From positions 186,001 through 250,000 of the forward strand of contig JAXMGT010000002.1 in the NCBI GenBank assembly GCA_046347155.1: a stretch of DNA of 64,000 bases. The letters run 5' to 3'. A program made the translations under genes and the position numbers. Below the pieces are notes generated by a model. It was given only the letters and a program-made list of their open reading frames with translations, did not search any database and was not told where the DNA came from. This stretch comes from RPQJ01 sp046347155 (lineage in GTDB: Bacteria > Pseudomonadota > Gammaproteobacteria > Steroidobacterales > Steroidobacteraceae). This document shows, one piece after another, positions 41,375-50,235 of this stretch (positions are counted from its first letter, which is position 1; every line of letters begins with the position of its first letter).

Positions 41375-42436
41375 TCAGTCGTGGGGAACGATGAACTTGA
41401 ACACCTCGGCGGGCTGGAAGTTCGCGGTCTGGTTGCCGCCCACGTCCGGATTGCCGTCGAGCTGCAGCCGCCGCGCGCCGCTGCCTTCGCTGAAATCGAT
41501 CTTCCTGAAGTCGGCCCAGACGATGCTCGGGCTGTTCGTGCTCTGGTAGTAATAGACCTTGTTCTTCTGGTCCGACACCGTGAGCCACAGCGTGTCGGCG
41601 ATGTTCGGCTGCCCCGGGATCTTTATCCCGATCGGCACGCTGACGTTGCGCATGACGCTGAACACGGTCGCCACCGCCTCGCGCGGATCGGCGGATTGCC
41701 TGGCCTCGTTGATGTAGTACGAGGCGCGTACGAACCGGTCCGAGGCGCGATTTGTGCCGGGCAGGAAGACCGAGCCGCCAATCGTCTTCCAATAGGCGTT
41801 CAGCGCCAGCTGCTGGTCGAACGTCGGCGAATTGGTCATCACCTGGTACTGCCGGCCGTGGTGGATCACGAGCTTGCCGTCGAGATACTCGAAGATCGCG
41901 GAGTCCCCCGACGCGTCGGAGATCGACAGGTGCACCGTGCCGGGCTCGCCGGTGGGTGCCTTGATGGCGACGATCCGGAATTCTTCCTTGCCGAGGTCGG
42001 CCACCGCCTCGGCAACGGTCGCATAGTTGTCGAGCACATACTGCACCCAGGCCGAATTCGGCAACGTGGGGCGCTTGTCATCCGCGCTTGCGGCGGGATA
42101 CCTGGATTCGGGGAGGTAGAGCAGGTTCGCGACCAGTCCCTGCTCGTTCATGCCGTCGGCCGCCGCGCCCTCGTAGATCGTCGTCACGACGCTGCCGTAC
42201 CTGCTCTTCCAGCGTAGCGGCTTGTCGGTGCTGCTGTTCCGCTCGAGTCCGCGCGGATACAGCCACAGGTTCGTGTCCATGTCCGAGATGAACCAGTCCA
42301 TCGTGCGGCCCGTGACCGTCTGCCCGTCCTTGCCGAAATAGACGGCGCGCGAGCAGGCGTCGGAAGCGACAGGGGTGAGCAGCGACGCGGCGAGCAGCGA
42401 GGCGACGACGGGCCGGATCTTCACGGTGGACTCCAT
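41375..42436 (-). CDS. Exported choloylglycine-hydrolase-family amidase (Ntn hydrolase)
   Basis: The 353-residue protein has a signal peptide ending SDA and a following Cys (ACSRAVYF, residue ~28) that would become the N-terminal nucleophile, as in penicillin V acylases and bile salt hydrolases. Other family blocks are GRTMDWF, DGMNEQGLVANLLYLPES and NSPTFDQQLALNAYW. The family splits amide bonds such as those of glycine/taurine-conjugated bile acids, penicillin V or acyl-homoserine lactones; the substrate here is unknown. ATG 42436 is chosen because it starts the signal peptide. It lies next to a LysR gene and an arylsulfatase. Confidence 0.88.
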   Translation of the reverse strand: MESTVKIRPVVASLLAASLLTPVASDACSRAVYFGKDGQTVTGRTMDWFISDMDTNLWLYPRGLERNSSTDKPLRWKSRYGSVVTTIYEGAAADGMNEQGLVANLLYLPESRYPAASADDKRPTLPNSAWVQYVLDNYATVAEAVADLGKEEFRIVAIKAPTGEPGTVHLSISDASGDSAIFEYLDGKLVIHHGRQYQVMTNSPTFDQQLALNAYWKTIGGSVFLPGTNRASDRFVRASYYINEARQSADPREAVATVFSVMRNVSVPIGIKIPGQPNIADTLWLTVSDQKNKVYYYQSTNSPSIVWADFRKIDFSEGSGARRLQLDGNPDVGGNQTANFQPAEVFKFIVPHD

Positions 42437-42573
42437 GGACTGACGGCGGATGAGGGGCCGACAAGACGACGCAGGGAGAGCGGGGGGTCGCTTCCGACGA
42501 GAGGGCTGGCGACGCAAGGACGCGGTCATGGAATGTAATCGTACCGCCAGCGAGGCCGTGGTTGCGCCTCCCG

Positions 42574-43539
42574 TCACTCGTAGATCCTGGCCAGCCGGGC
42601 CTCCCGTGCGGCGCACAGAGTCTCCTGCTCGCGCACGGCCTGCATGTACGCTTTGGCGCCGGGCGAAAGCGACCGATCCTTCAGGTAAATGAAGCCGTAG
42701 CTCGCGCGCAGGTCGAACACGGAAGAGTGCAGGACCGCAAGCTCGCCGGCTTCGAGCTCACGCTCAACCAGGCTCAGCGGTCCAAATGCCAGCGCGTCGC
42801 TGTCACGCACGAACTCGGCGAGTTGCATTGGCACATCGACTTCTATGGCCGGCAGGAAGTCTCTCGTCTGCGCGTCGATCTGGCCGGCGCGTCCCGGCGG
42901 TCGCGGAAAAGCGGCGGAAACTCTGGGCGGCAGCCGCGTGTGTACCCACGGGAACTGCAGCAGGTCCCGGAGGGTAATCTGCTTGGAGCGGAGAATCGGG
43001 TGACCCGGGCGGCAGAAAGCGCGAGCGCGGTGCCGCCCGACGAGTTCAGTGCCCAGCGCGTCGTTGAGCACGGCGTCCGACAGTTCAGCGAGCCCCAGGT
43101 CCGCGCGTCTCTCAGAGACCGCGGACGTGACCTGGCGCCAGTTCATGACCTGCAGCGTGACGCCGAGTTTGGGATGTTGCCGGATGAGCCTCGCTGCGGC
43201 GGAATAACCCGATATGACGCTCGGGTAGGGCCCGAGCGCCACGCTCACGTGGCCGGTGTCGAGTCCTCGCAGCAGCGCGATGTCGCGGCGCAGCTCCAAT
43301 TCGGCAGTCAGCATGGTCTTGAGTCGCTCGAGCGCGAGATCGCCGAATTCCGTCAGCGTGACCGACGTCGACTGACGATCAAAGAGCGGCACACCGAGCG
43401 ACGCCTCCAGCGCCTGGATTCCCCTGGTCAGCGCTGGCTGAGAGACCCCGAGCGCCCGTGCGGCGCGCCGGAAGCTTCCATGTTCCGCGAGCGCAACTGC
43501 CTGGCGAAGCCGGGTTTCGGTCAGCATGATGACGTCCAT
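42574..43539 (-). CDS. LysR-family regulator next to arylsulfatase
   Basis: The 321-residue protein has an HTH (RLRQAVALAEHGSFRRAARALGVSQPALTRGIQALEASLG) and an effector domain. It diverges from the arylsulfatase gene (130 bases between starts) and is followed by the amidase on its own strand. It is probably the local regulator of one or both; the ligand is unknown. An ATG at 43527 is an alternative start. Confidence 0.9.
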   Translation of the reverse strand: MDVIMLTETRLRQAVALAEHGSFRRAARALGVSQPALTRGIQALEASLGVPLFDRQSTSVTLTEFGDLALERLKTMLTAELELRRDIALLRGLDTGHVSVALGPYPSVISGYSAAARLIRQHPKLGVTLQVMNWRQVTSAVSERRADLGLAELSDAVLNDALGTELVGRHRARAFCRPGHPILRSKQITLRDLLQFPWVHTRLPPRVSAAFPRPPGRAGQIDAQTRDFLPAIEVDVPMQLAEFVRDSDALAFGPLSLVERELEAGELAVLHSSVFDLRASYGFIYLKDRSLSPGAKAYMQAVREQETLCAAREARLARIYE

Positions 43540-43668
43540 GTTATCGAAAAATACCTAAAGAGACATTTGGATTATCAGTCTCCGACGGCGGGACTAGCAT
43601 GAATCGAACCAACCCTCCGGCCTGCCACCGGGGGTCGTGTAGGCGGCGCACAAGGGGAGACATTTCCA

Positions 43669-45339
43669 ATGAAGCATGGAAGTCGAATCGGCTGGCTTGC
43701 CGGTCTGGTCGCGGTATCTCTTGCAACGATTGCGTACGGCGCAGACAAGCCCAACATCCTGTTCATCGTGTCCGACGACACCGGTTACGGAGACCTCGGC
43801 CCCTACGGCGGCGGCGTCGGCCGTGGCATGCCCACGCCCAACATCGACCGCATGGCGGCCGAGGGCATGACGTTCTACTCGTTCTATGCTCAGCCGAGCT
43901 GCACGCCGGGTCGCGCGGCGATGCAGACGGGCCGCATCCCTAACCGCAGCGGCATGACGACCGTCGCGTTCCAGGGCCAGGGCGGCGGCCTGCCGGCCGC
44001 CGAGTGGACGCTGGCCTCGGTCCTGAAGACGGGCGGCTACAAGACCTACTTCACGGGCAAGTGGCACCTCGGCGAGGCGGACTACGCGCTGCCGAACGCG
44101 CAGGGCTACGACGTGATGAAGTACGCCGGCCTCTATCACCTGAACGCGTACACCTACGGCGACCCGACCTGGTTCCCGGACATGGACCCGGCGCTGCGGG
44201 ACATGTTCAACAAGGTGACCACCGGCGCGCTGTCCGGCAACGCCGGAGAGAAGGCCCACGAGGACTTCAAGATCAACGGGCAGTACGTCAACGAGCCCGG
44301 CAAGAGCGTCACGCTGCACGGCGTGACCTATCCGGACGGCGTGGTCGGCATCCCGTACTTCGACGAGTACGTCACGAAGGCCGCCCTCGAGTTCCTCGAC
44401 GACGCGGCGAAGAACAAGTCGACGCCGTTCTTCATCAACGTGAACTTCATGAAGGTTCACCAGCCGAACATGCCGGCGCCGCAGTTCGAGCACAAGTCGA
44501 TGTCGAAGTCGAAGTACGCCGACTCGGTCGTCGAGCTCGACGCGCACATCGGCCAGATCATGGACAAGCTGCGGGCGCTAGGCCTCGACAAGAACACGCT
44601 GGTGTTCTACACGACCGACAACGGCGCCTGGCAGGACGTGTACCCGGACGCGGGCTACACGCCGTTCCGCGGCACCAAGGGCACCGTGCGCGAAGGCGGC
44701 AACCGCGTGCCGGCGATCGCGATCTGGCCCGGCAAGGTCAAGCCGAACGTGAAGAACCACGACATCATCGGCGGCCTCGACCTGATGGCGACGTTCGCGT
44801 CGGTCGCGGGCGTGAAGCTCCCGACCAAGGACCGCGAGGGCCAGCCGATCATCTTCGACAGCTACGACATGACCCCGGTGCTGCTCGGCACCGGCAAGGA
44901 CCCGCGCGACTCGTGGTTCTACTTCACCGAGAACGAGCTGAGCCCGGGTGCGGCGCGCGTCGGGCAGTTCAAGGCGGTGTTCAACCTCCGCGGCGACAAC
45001 GGGCAGCAGACGGGCGGCCTCGCGGTCGACGCGAACCTCGGCTGGAAGGGCCCGGAGAAGTACGTCGCGATCGTTCCGCAGGTCTTCGACCTCTGGCAGG
45101 ACCCGCAGGAACGCTACGACATCTTCATGAACAACTACACGGAGCACACCTGGACGCTGGTCACGATCAGCGACGCGATCAAGAAGCTGATGCAGACCTA
45201 CGTCCAGTATCCGCCGCGCAAGCTGCAGAGCCTGGGCTACACGGGCCCGCTCGAGATCTCGAAGTACCAGCAGTTCCAGTGGATGCGCGACCAGTTGCAG
45301 AAGGATGGCGTGAACATCCCGCTGCCGACCGGTAACTGA
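43669..45339 (+). CDS. Arylsulfatase, exported, Cys type
   Basis: The 556-residue protein has a signal peptide (to about residue 25) and the alkaline-phosphatase-fold sulfatase core: metal site DD (36-37) and the formylglycine motif CTPGR (Cys78, Arg82) in PSCTPGRAAMQTGR, then GKWHLG and the late TTDNGAW. It hydrolyses sulfate esters. The Cys must be converted to formylglycine, which the radical-SAM maturase at 54481 can do. It is divergent from a LysR gene and closed by a strong terminator. Confidence 0.92.
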   Translation: MKHGSRIGWLAGLVAVSLATIAYGADKPNILFIVSDDTGYGDLGPYGGGVGRGMPTPNIDRMAAEGMTFYSFYAQPSCTPGRAAMQTGRIPNRSGMTTVAFQGQGGGLPAAEWTLASVLKTGGYKTYFTGKWHLGEADYALPNAQGYDVMKYAGLYHLNAYTYGDPTWFPDMDPALRDMFNKVTTGALSGNAGEKAHEDFKINGQYVNEPGKSVTLHGVTYPDGVVGIPYFDEYVTKAALEFLDDAAKNKSTPFFINVNFMKVHQPNMPAPQFEHKSMSKSKYADSVVELDAHIGQIMDKLRALGLDKNTLVFYTTDNGAWQDVYPDAGYTPFRGTKGTVREGGNRVPAIAIWPGKVKPNVKNHDIIGGLDLMATFASVAGVKLPTKDREGQPIIFDSYDMTPVLLGTGKDPRDSWFYFTENELSPGAARVGQFKAVFNLRGDNGQQTGGLAVDANLGWKGPEKYVAIVPQVFDLWQDPQERYDIFMNNYTEHTWTLVTISDAIKKLMQTYVQYPPRKLQSLGYTGPLEISKYQQFQWMRDQLQKDGVNIPLPTGN

Positions 45340-45380
45340 CGCACCGGTCCGATCGCGCGCCCGCCGAATGGGGCGCGGGA

Positions 45381-45412
45381 GGGTGGGCAGACGCCGGTCT
45401 GCCCACCCTTTT
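45381..45412 (+). terminator. Rho-independent terminator of the arylsulfatase gene
   Basis: A perfect 12-bp stem (45381-45392 with 45397-45408, arm GGGTGGGCAGAC) with loop GCCG is followed by TTTT, then CTTT. It lies 42 bases after the stop codon. Confidence 0.85.
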
Positions 45413-45487
45413 CTTTGTCAGTCGCGTTCGCGAGCGATACGCGCGGCGATCACGCGCGGCGGCCATCGCAAGCGGGCGAAGGCCGAC

Positions 45488-46069
45488 TCAAGGCTTGTAC
45501 AGGTCGACGCTCAGGAACTGCTTCTCGGCGTTGAACGAGCAGATGAACACCTGGGCGTTCGCGCCGTACTGACCCCAGACCTCCCACATGCCCTGGGTCT
45601 GCCTGGCGTTCTGTGTGGTGATGTCGCGCGGCTTCACGCCAAACTTCGCCGAGGCCTCGCCCGCGCAGTAGCGGGCCATGTCTGAAACGGCGATGGCGCC
45701 TGCCGCACCGCCGCCGCCGCCCGACGACGGCGACGAACCGAACGTCACGACGACCTTCTTGCCGCTCTCCCACTTGAATTCCTGCGTATTGCCGCCCGCC
45801 TGCGTGCGGATGACCTTGTTGCCCTTCTGGTCCTTGAAGTGGTTGGGCTGGCTGCCCGGCGAGAGGCTGATCGTATCGCCGTTCCGCAGGTCGAGGTCGA
45901 TGTAGCCCTGCCGCTGCGAGAACGTGCACGGCCCGGACTGACCCTGCTTGGTCTCCCCGTCCTTGCGTACCTGGCAGGTGGCCTCGTTCGAGTCCGCCAC
46001 GGCGGAGGATGCCCAGCCGCAGGTCGCGAGCACGGCCACGAAAGCGGGAATCAACGCAGACTGTTTCAT
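45488..46069 (-). CDS. Exported protein of unknown function, paired with lysozyme-inhibitor-like gene
   Basis: The 193-residue protein has a signal peptide (to about residue 26) and a beta-rich N-terminal half with two Cys (TCQVRKDG, GPCTFS) containing DLDLRNGDTISL. A Gly-rich linker follows and then a C-terminal domain with two more Cys (YCAGEA, VFICSF). I do not recognise it. ATG 46069 follows GGGAGG, so it is preferred over 46081. It lies 53 bases after the PliG-like gene on the same strand, so both are probably periplasmic and act together. Confidence 0.7.
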   Translation of the reverse strand: MKQSALIPAFVAVLATCGWASSAVADSNEATCQVRKDGETKQGQSGPCTFSQRQGYIDLDLRNGDTISLSPGSQPNHFKDQKGNKVIRTQAGGNTQEFKWESGKKVVVTFGSSPSSGGGGGAAGAIAVSDMARYCAGEASAKFGVKPRDITTQNARQTQGMWEVWGQYGANAQVFICSFNAEKQFLSVDLYKP

Positions 46070-46122
46070 TGAGCCTCCCATCGGTGTCTCGGGTGAATCA
46101 CAGGGCTACCTGGCTTTCGGCG

Positions 46123-46644
46123 TCAGCCGCCGAAAATGAACGCATCGAGAATCTTCGCGGTCGCTTGATAGCCGGTGCCGGGCACGAGCGCATCACTGCT
46201 CGCGGCGCCGCGCGCCGGGCCGGAGACGATCATCTCGAGGCGATAGCTGGCGACCTCGTTGCGGCGCGCGGCGCTGCGCATCATGTAGACGCGGATCGTG
46301 TAGTCGCCGGTCGCGGGCAGCAATCCCTCGTACTGGTTCTCGCTCACCGAGCCGTTGAAGAACGCAACGTCGGTTTCGCCGGGCGCGAGGATGTTGAAGT
46401 AGGTCGCCGTGTTCCGGGTCGCGAGACTCACGTTCATCGACTGTCCCTTCGAGGCGTGCAGGACGTAGTCGACGATCTGGTACCCCTTGATGGTCCCTTC
46501 GACGGTCGCGCTGTTCGCTCCGTTGGCGAACTGGATCCGCTGGGTCCGTATGCCGTCGTCCGCACTCGCGGAAAGCGCGACCGCCCCGGACAGCAGGCCG
46601 ACGCAGTACAGGAAGGCTGCAAGAGGAGCAGTGATGCGGGTCAT
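46123..46644 (-). CDS. Exported PliG-like (g-type lysozyme inhibitor-like) domain protein
   Basis: The protein of about 173 residues has a signal peptide (to ~28) and a mature domain with the pattern F..G..SA...G.IKGY...DY...A.KGQ...VS and, later, LPATGDYTIRVYMMRSAARRNEVASYRLE. By memory this closely resembles E. coli PliG, which inhibits animal g-type lysozymes (similar GEIKGY, KKGQ and LPASGKYELRV blocks). A pre-peptidase-C-like fold is the other reading. ATG 46644 is used. A periplasmic defence role is inferred. Confidence 0.65.
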   Translation of the reverse strand: MTRITAPLAAFLYCVGLLSGAVALSASADDGIRTQRIQFANGANSATVEGTIKGYQIVDYVLHASKGQSMNVSLATRNTATYFNILAPGETDVAFFNGSVSENQYEGLLPATGDYTIRVYMMRSAARRNEVASYRLEMIVSGPARGAASSDALVPGTGYQATAKILDAFIFGG

Positions 46645-46737
46645 GGCCGGTCTGTACTCCTTGCGCATGGCCGGAAAGACGGGCGAATGGAGCTGGCGCA
46701 GTCCTCGGAGGAGACTGGCCGAACTCCAGAATTCCCG

Positions 46738-47514
46738 TCACTCTGGCGAGGCGATCGCATCGCGCGCAAGCTTCTCCAGGTGCGCCATCGCGGCTCGGTA
46801 GGGACCGGGGCCGTGGCTGATGCGCGCGACACCGAGTCGTGCGAGCTCGGCGCGCGGCGGCAGCGACGGCACCATCATCACGTTGACCGGCAGCGAGGTC
46901 GCGGCGCAGACCGCGCCGATGTGCCCGGGATCGGCAATGCAGGGCACGAACAGGCCGCTGGCCCCCGCCGCGGCGTAGGCGGCCGCACGCTCGATCGTCG
47001 CGGCGACCAGCGTGGCATCGTGCTGCGATCGATCCGCCTGCAGGAAGGCATCGGTGCGTGCATTGATGAACAACGGCATCGACAGCCGATCGGCGGCCGC
47101 GCGCGCCGCACGGATGCGCTCGACCTGCGCCCCGATATCGCGAATGCCGCGCTCGTCGTCGATGCCGTCCTCGAGGTTGATGCCGATTGCGCCGGCGCGG
47201 ATCGCGAGCGTCACGCTGCGCTCGACGTCCTCGGGTTGCGGTCCATAGCCCGATTCGAGGTCGATCGACACGGGCACGTCCACGGCCGCGACGATGCGCG
47301 CCAGGTTCGCGATCGCGAGATCGAGCGGCAGTCGTTCGCCGTCGGCATACCCATGCGCGGCGGCAACCGACCAGCTGCCGGTGCCGATCGCGCTCGCGCC
47401 CGCGGCCGCGATCGCCCGCGCGCTGCCCGCGTCCCAGGCGTTGAAGATGACCACCGGATCGCCGCGGACGTGCAGCTTCCGGAAGCGCTCAGCTCGGGTC
47501 GCTTGTGCGGTCAT
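46738..47514 (-). CDS. Isocitrate lyase/PEP mutase superfamily protein
   Basis: The 258-residue protein belongs to the ICL/PEPM enzymes, with FNAWDAGSARAIAAAGASAIGTGSWSVA, the metal-binding SIDLESGYG and NLEDGI, and INARTDAFL. The family includes carboxyphosphonoenolpyruvate mutase and 2-methylisocitrate lyase; the small size and lack of a KKCGH motif argue against true isocitrate lyase. The substrate is unknown. It is divergent from the three-PAS regulator. Confidence 0.85.
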   Translation of the reverse strand: MTAQATRAERFRKLHVRGDPVVIFNAWDAGSARAIAAAGASAIGTGSWSVAAAHGYADGERLPLDLAIANLARIVAAVDVPVSIDLESGYGPQPEDVERSVTLAIRAGAIGINLEDGIDDERGIRDIGAQVERIRAARAAADRLSMPLFINARTDAFLQADRSQHDATLVAATIERAAAYAAAGASGLFVPCIADPGHIGAVCAATSLPVNVMMVPSLPPRAELARLGVARISHGPGPYRAAMAHLEKLARDAIASPE

Positions 47515-47790
47515 TGGCCCCTCCTGGCCCGTAGCTTAGCGAACGAAATCGCTGCGCGTGGTCGTACTCCCGCGGCGTCACGCGGACGATCGTTCCGGGC
47601 CGTTCGAGGGGCTACCCGGCCGAGGGCCAGGCGGCGGTGCCCGTCGGCGGCGTCAGGCGTCGCTGTGGCCTTACGCAAGGACGAGCGCCCGGAGGCCGCT
47701 GCCGGACGAGGGTGCGTTGGCCAGCCTTTGCCTCGGAAGCGTATCCTGTGCCCGCTCAGGTCGACGCTCGCCCTGAATCGGGAATGCTCG

Positions 47791-49224
47791 ATGGAACCAG
47801 CCGCGCCAGGCCAGTTTGAAGCCCTGCTCCGTGTGGCCGACATTGCGCTGGTCCACGTCAATCACCGGCACATCGTCTGGGCCAACCCGGCCATGCACCG
47901 GATGTTCGGGTACGAGCCCGACGAACTGATCGGCAAGCCGACCCGCCAGCTGTACACGGACCCGTCGACCTATGAGGCCTTCCGGCGCGACCTCGAACTC
48001 GCGTTGGCGACCACCGGCCACCATTCGGGCGTCACCCGGCAGGTCCGGAAGGACGGATCGGCGGCGTGGTTCGAGTTTCACGTCGCGCGAATGGAAGGCG
48101 AGCCGGAAGGGGTGGTCGCGGTGATCCTCAATCGCAGTGACAGCCACGAACTGACCGCCGAACTCAAGCGCGTCAACGAACGCTACCGCTCGGTCGTCGA
48201 AGACCAGACCGAGATCATCAGCCGGTTTCGACCGGACGGCACGTTCATCTTCGTCAACGAGGTGTTCTGTCGCCTGTTCGGCAAGACGGAAGAGGAACTG
48301 ATCGGCAGGAAGTGGCAGCCGGCGGCCCATCCGGACGACCTGCCCATGATCGAATCCAGGCTGCGCGAGATGACGCCCGACCACCCCGTCGTGGTGATCG
48401 AGAACCGGGCGTTCATCGCCAGCGGTGAATTGCGCTGGATGCAGTTTGTCAACCGGGGTTTCTTCGAGTCTGATGGACGACTCGCAGAGGTACAGGCGGT
48501 CGGGCGAGACATCACCGACCGCAAGCGGGTCGAACAGCAGCTGGCCGAAAGCAGGCAGCAGCTCGAACTCGCGCTCTGGGGTGCCGACCTCGGTGTCTGG
48601 GACACCGATCTCGTCCGCGGCAGGAGCACGTTCGACGCACGCTTCTGCGCGATGCTCGGACGGACACCCGATGAAATCGAGCCGAGCATGGACGGCTGGC
48701 TGGCGCTCGTGCATCCGGACGACCTGCCGAAAGTCCGCGAGGCGATGCGCGCGCACGATGCCGGCGAGACCGCGGCCTTCGAAGTCGAACATCGCCTGCG
48801 TCACAAGAATGGACACTGGGTCTGGGTACTGTCGCGCGGGAAGGTCGCGCGCGATGCGGCGGGCCACGCCGTTCGTGCAACGGGCACGCACATGGACATC
48901 AGCAACCGGAAACGCGTGGCCGTGGAGGGCATGGACCTGCTCAACAAGATCCAGGGCCTGATCTCCGGGATGGAGGTCTCGGGTTCGCGTCCGGCCAAAG
49001 CGCAGCCGTCGGTGCCCACCGACAGGACCCGGTTGACGGGCCGCAACCGGGAGATCCTGCGGCTGATTGCGGAGGGCAGGACCACCGCCCAGATCGCGAG
49101 GGAGCTCAGCATCGCCGAATCCACGGCCAAGACGCATCGCCGCAACCTGATGCGCAAGCTCGGCCTGGCCAACAAGGCGGACTTGGTCCGCTATGCCGTC
49201 AGGCACGGCATCGTCGAGACCTGA
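47791..49224 (+). CDS. LuxR-type regulator with three PAS domains
   Basis: The 477-residue cytoplasmic protein has three PAS domains: ~10-120 (VHVNHRHIVWANPAMHRMFGYEPDELIG), ~130-245 (FRPDGTFIFVNEVFCRLFGKTEEELIG, ending DITDRKRV) and ~250-375 (PAS fold-3 type with GHWVWVLSRGKV and DISNRKRV). The C-terminal HTH reads LTGRNREILRLIAEGRTTAQIARELSIAESTAKTHRRNLMRKLG. There is no kinase or receiver domain, so it is a one-component sensor. ATG 47791 begins just before the first PAS; the much longer open frame upstream runs antisense to other genes. Target genes are unknown. Confidence 0.88.
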   Translation: MEPAAPGQFEALLRVADIALVHVNHRHIVWANPAMHRMFGYEPDELIGKPTRQLYTDPSTYEAFRRDLELALATTGHHSGVTRQVRKDGSAAWFEFHVARMEGEPEGVVAVILNRSDSHELTAELKRVNERYRSVVEDQTEIISRFRPDGTFIFVNEVFCRLFGKTEEELIGRKWQPAAHPDDLPMIESRLREMTPDHPVVVIENRAFIASGELRWMQFVNRGFFESDGRLAEVQAVGRDITDRKRVEQQLAESRQQLELALWGADLGVWDTDLVRGRSTFDARFCAMLGRTPDEIEPSMDGWLALVHPDDLPKVREAMRAHDAGETAAFEVEHRLRHKNGHWVWVLSRGKVARDAAGHAVRATGTHMDISNRKRVAVEGMDLLNKIQGLISGMEVSGSRPAKAQPSVPTDRTRLTGRNREILRLIAEGRTTAQIARELSIAESTAKTHRRNLMRKLGLANKADLVRYAVRHGIVET

Positions 49225-49257
49225 TCGCGGACGCATCTCGGTTTTCCGCAACAGAAG

Positions 49258-49278
49258 GGGGTAAGTGTTTACCCCTTT
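49258..49278 (+). terminator. Short hairpin after the PAS-LuxR gene
   Basis: GGGGTAA (49258-49264), loop GTGT, TTACCCC (49269-49275), then TTT. It can be a modest Rho-independent terminator for the regulator. The near-palindromic GGTAAGTGTTTACC core could also be a regulator-binding dyad for the next gene. Confidence 0.5.
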
Positions 49279-49464
49279 CGGGCGATTCTTTGTCCGACGT
49301 TAGTGTCTAGACTGCCGGCGCACTGTCGCATTCGAGATCTGGGACGGCGGACGCCATGCGGGGCGAGCTTCGGTGATCCGCGGACGTCGCCGCCGCCCAC
49401 CCCTCGACTGCCTGTGCGGGCCAATGGAGGGCCGCCCACCGCCGAGGATTCCAGGGGAGCCCGC

Positions 49465-49941
49465 GTGCCGTATCGATTGACCTGGGAGTCCGGACCCACC
49501 GGTGTGGTCGCCGAGTATTCGGATCGCCTCTCCCGCAACGACCTCGCAGACTACTCGAGGGAACTCACCGTCGATCCCCGGTGGCACAACCTCCGGTATG
49601 TGATCGTCGACGCGAGCAGGATCGACGGCGTGGATGTCGACACCTCGACCCCGCTGGCACTCGCCGCACCGTACATCCTGCTGATCGGCGCGGCCTGCAC
49701 GCGGGACCCGCTGCCGTACGCAGTCGTGACGAGCAACCCTGAACTCATGCACCTGCTCGAGCGGCAGCGGGCGTTCGGGGTCTTCCCGTACCCCACCCCG
49801 GTCTTCGAGACGGTTGCGGCCGCCCGTCGGTGGGTGGCTCAGCAGCTGCCTGCCAACAACGCCAGCGGGCGCGAGGACCGCCGTCCGGGCGGCCGGCCGG
49901 ACGGATACGATGCCGGCGAGGGACCGTCGGATCTATCGTAG
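49465..49941 (+). CDS. Small protein of unknown function (STAS/SpoIIAA-like)
   Basis: The 158-residue product starts at GTG 49465 after a GGGGAG ribosome-binding site. Its core (YRLTWESGPTGVVAEYSDRLSRNDL, VIVDASRIDGVDV, YAVVTSNPELMHL) alternates strands and helices in the way of STAS/SpoIIAA-like domains, and is followed by a Gly/Arg/Pro-rich tail. A role near the PAS regulator is possible. The family call is tentative. Confidence 0.55.
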   Translation: MPYRLTWESGPTGVVAEYSDRLSRNDLADYSRELTVDPRWHNLRYVIVDASRIDGVDVDTSTPLALAAPYILLIGAACTRDPLPYAVVTSNPELMHLLERQRAFGVFPYPTPVFETVAAARRWVAQQLPANNASGREDRRPGGRPDGYDAGEGPSDLS

Positions 49942-50235
49942 CGGCCTCGAGGCCGTACAAATGCAGGTTCGGGCACGAGCTGCCCGACTTTGCGATGTTT
50001 CCGTTGCTCGGCCTCCCGGTCGGCGTCTCGTTCACGCTGGTCAGCGGCACGTCGCGCCTGATGTCGGGCCCGTCGGTACACGGGGCCGTCGAGGCCGTCG
50101 ATCTCGAATGCGGCGATGAGTGACCGGACTCCTATATCGATCGATGTCGGCGAGCAGGACTTGCCGGCCCCCTCGACGTCCACGAGTGGCGGCATCGTGC
50201 GGCGATCCCAGGGGTTGCAGGACCTGGACGCGGGA
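49942..50235. other. 294-base gap with no gene recognised
   Basis: The open frames here run antisense or have no ribosome-binding site and low-complexity composition. No repeat or tRNA-like sequence is seen. Confidence 0.5.

Noticed and set aside
46009..47790. N-terminal 594 codons of the frame that contains the PAS-LuxR gene
   Set aside because: They run antisense through the PliG-like and PEP-mutase-like genes and are Arg/Gly-rich; the PAS regulator starts at 47791.
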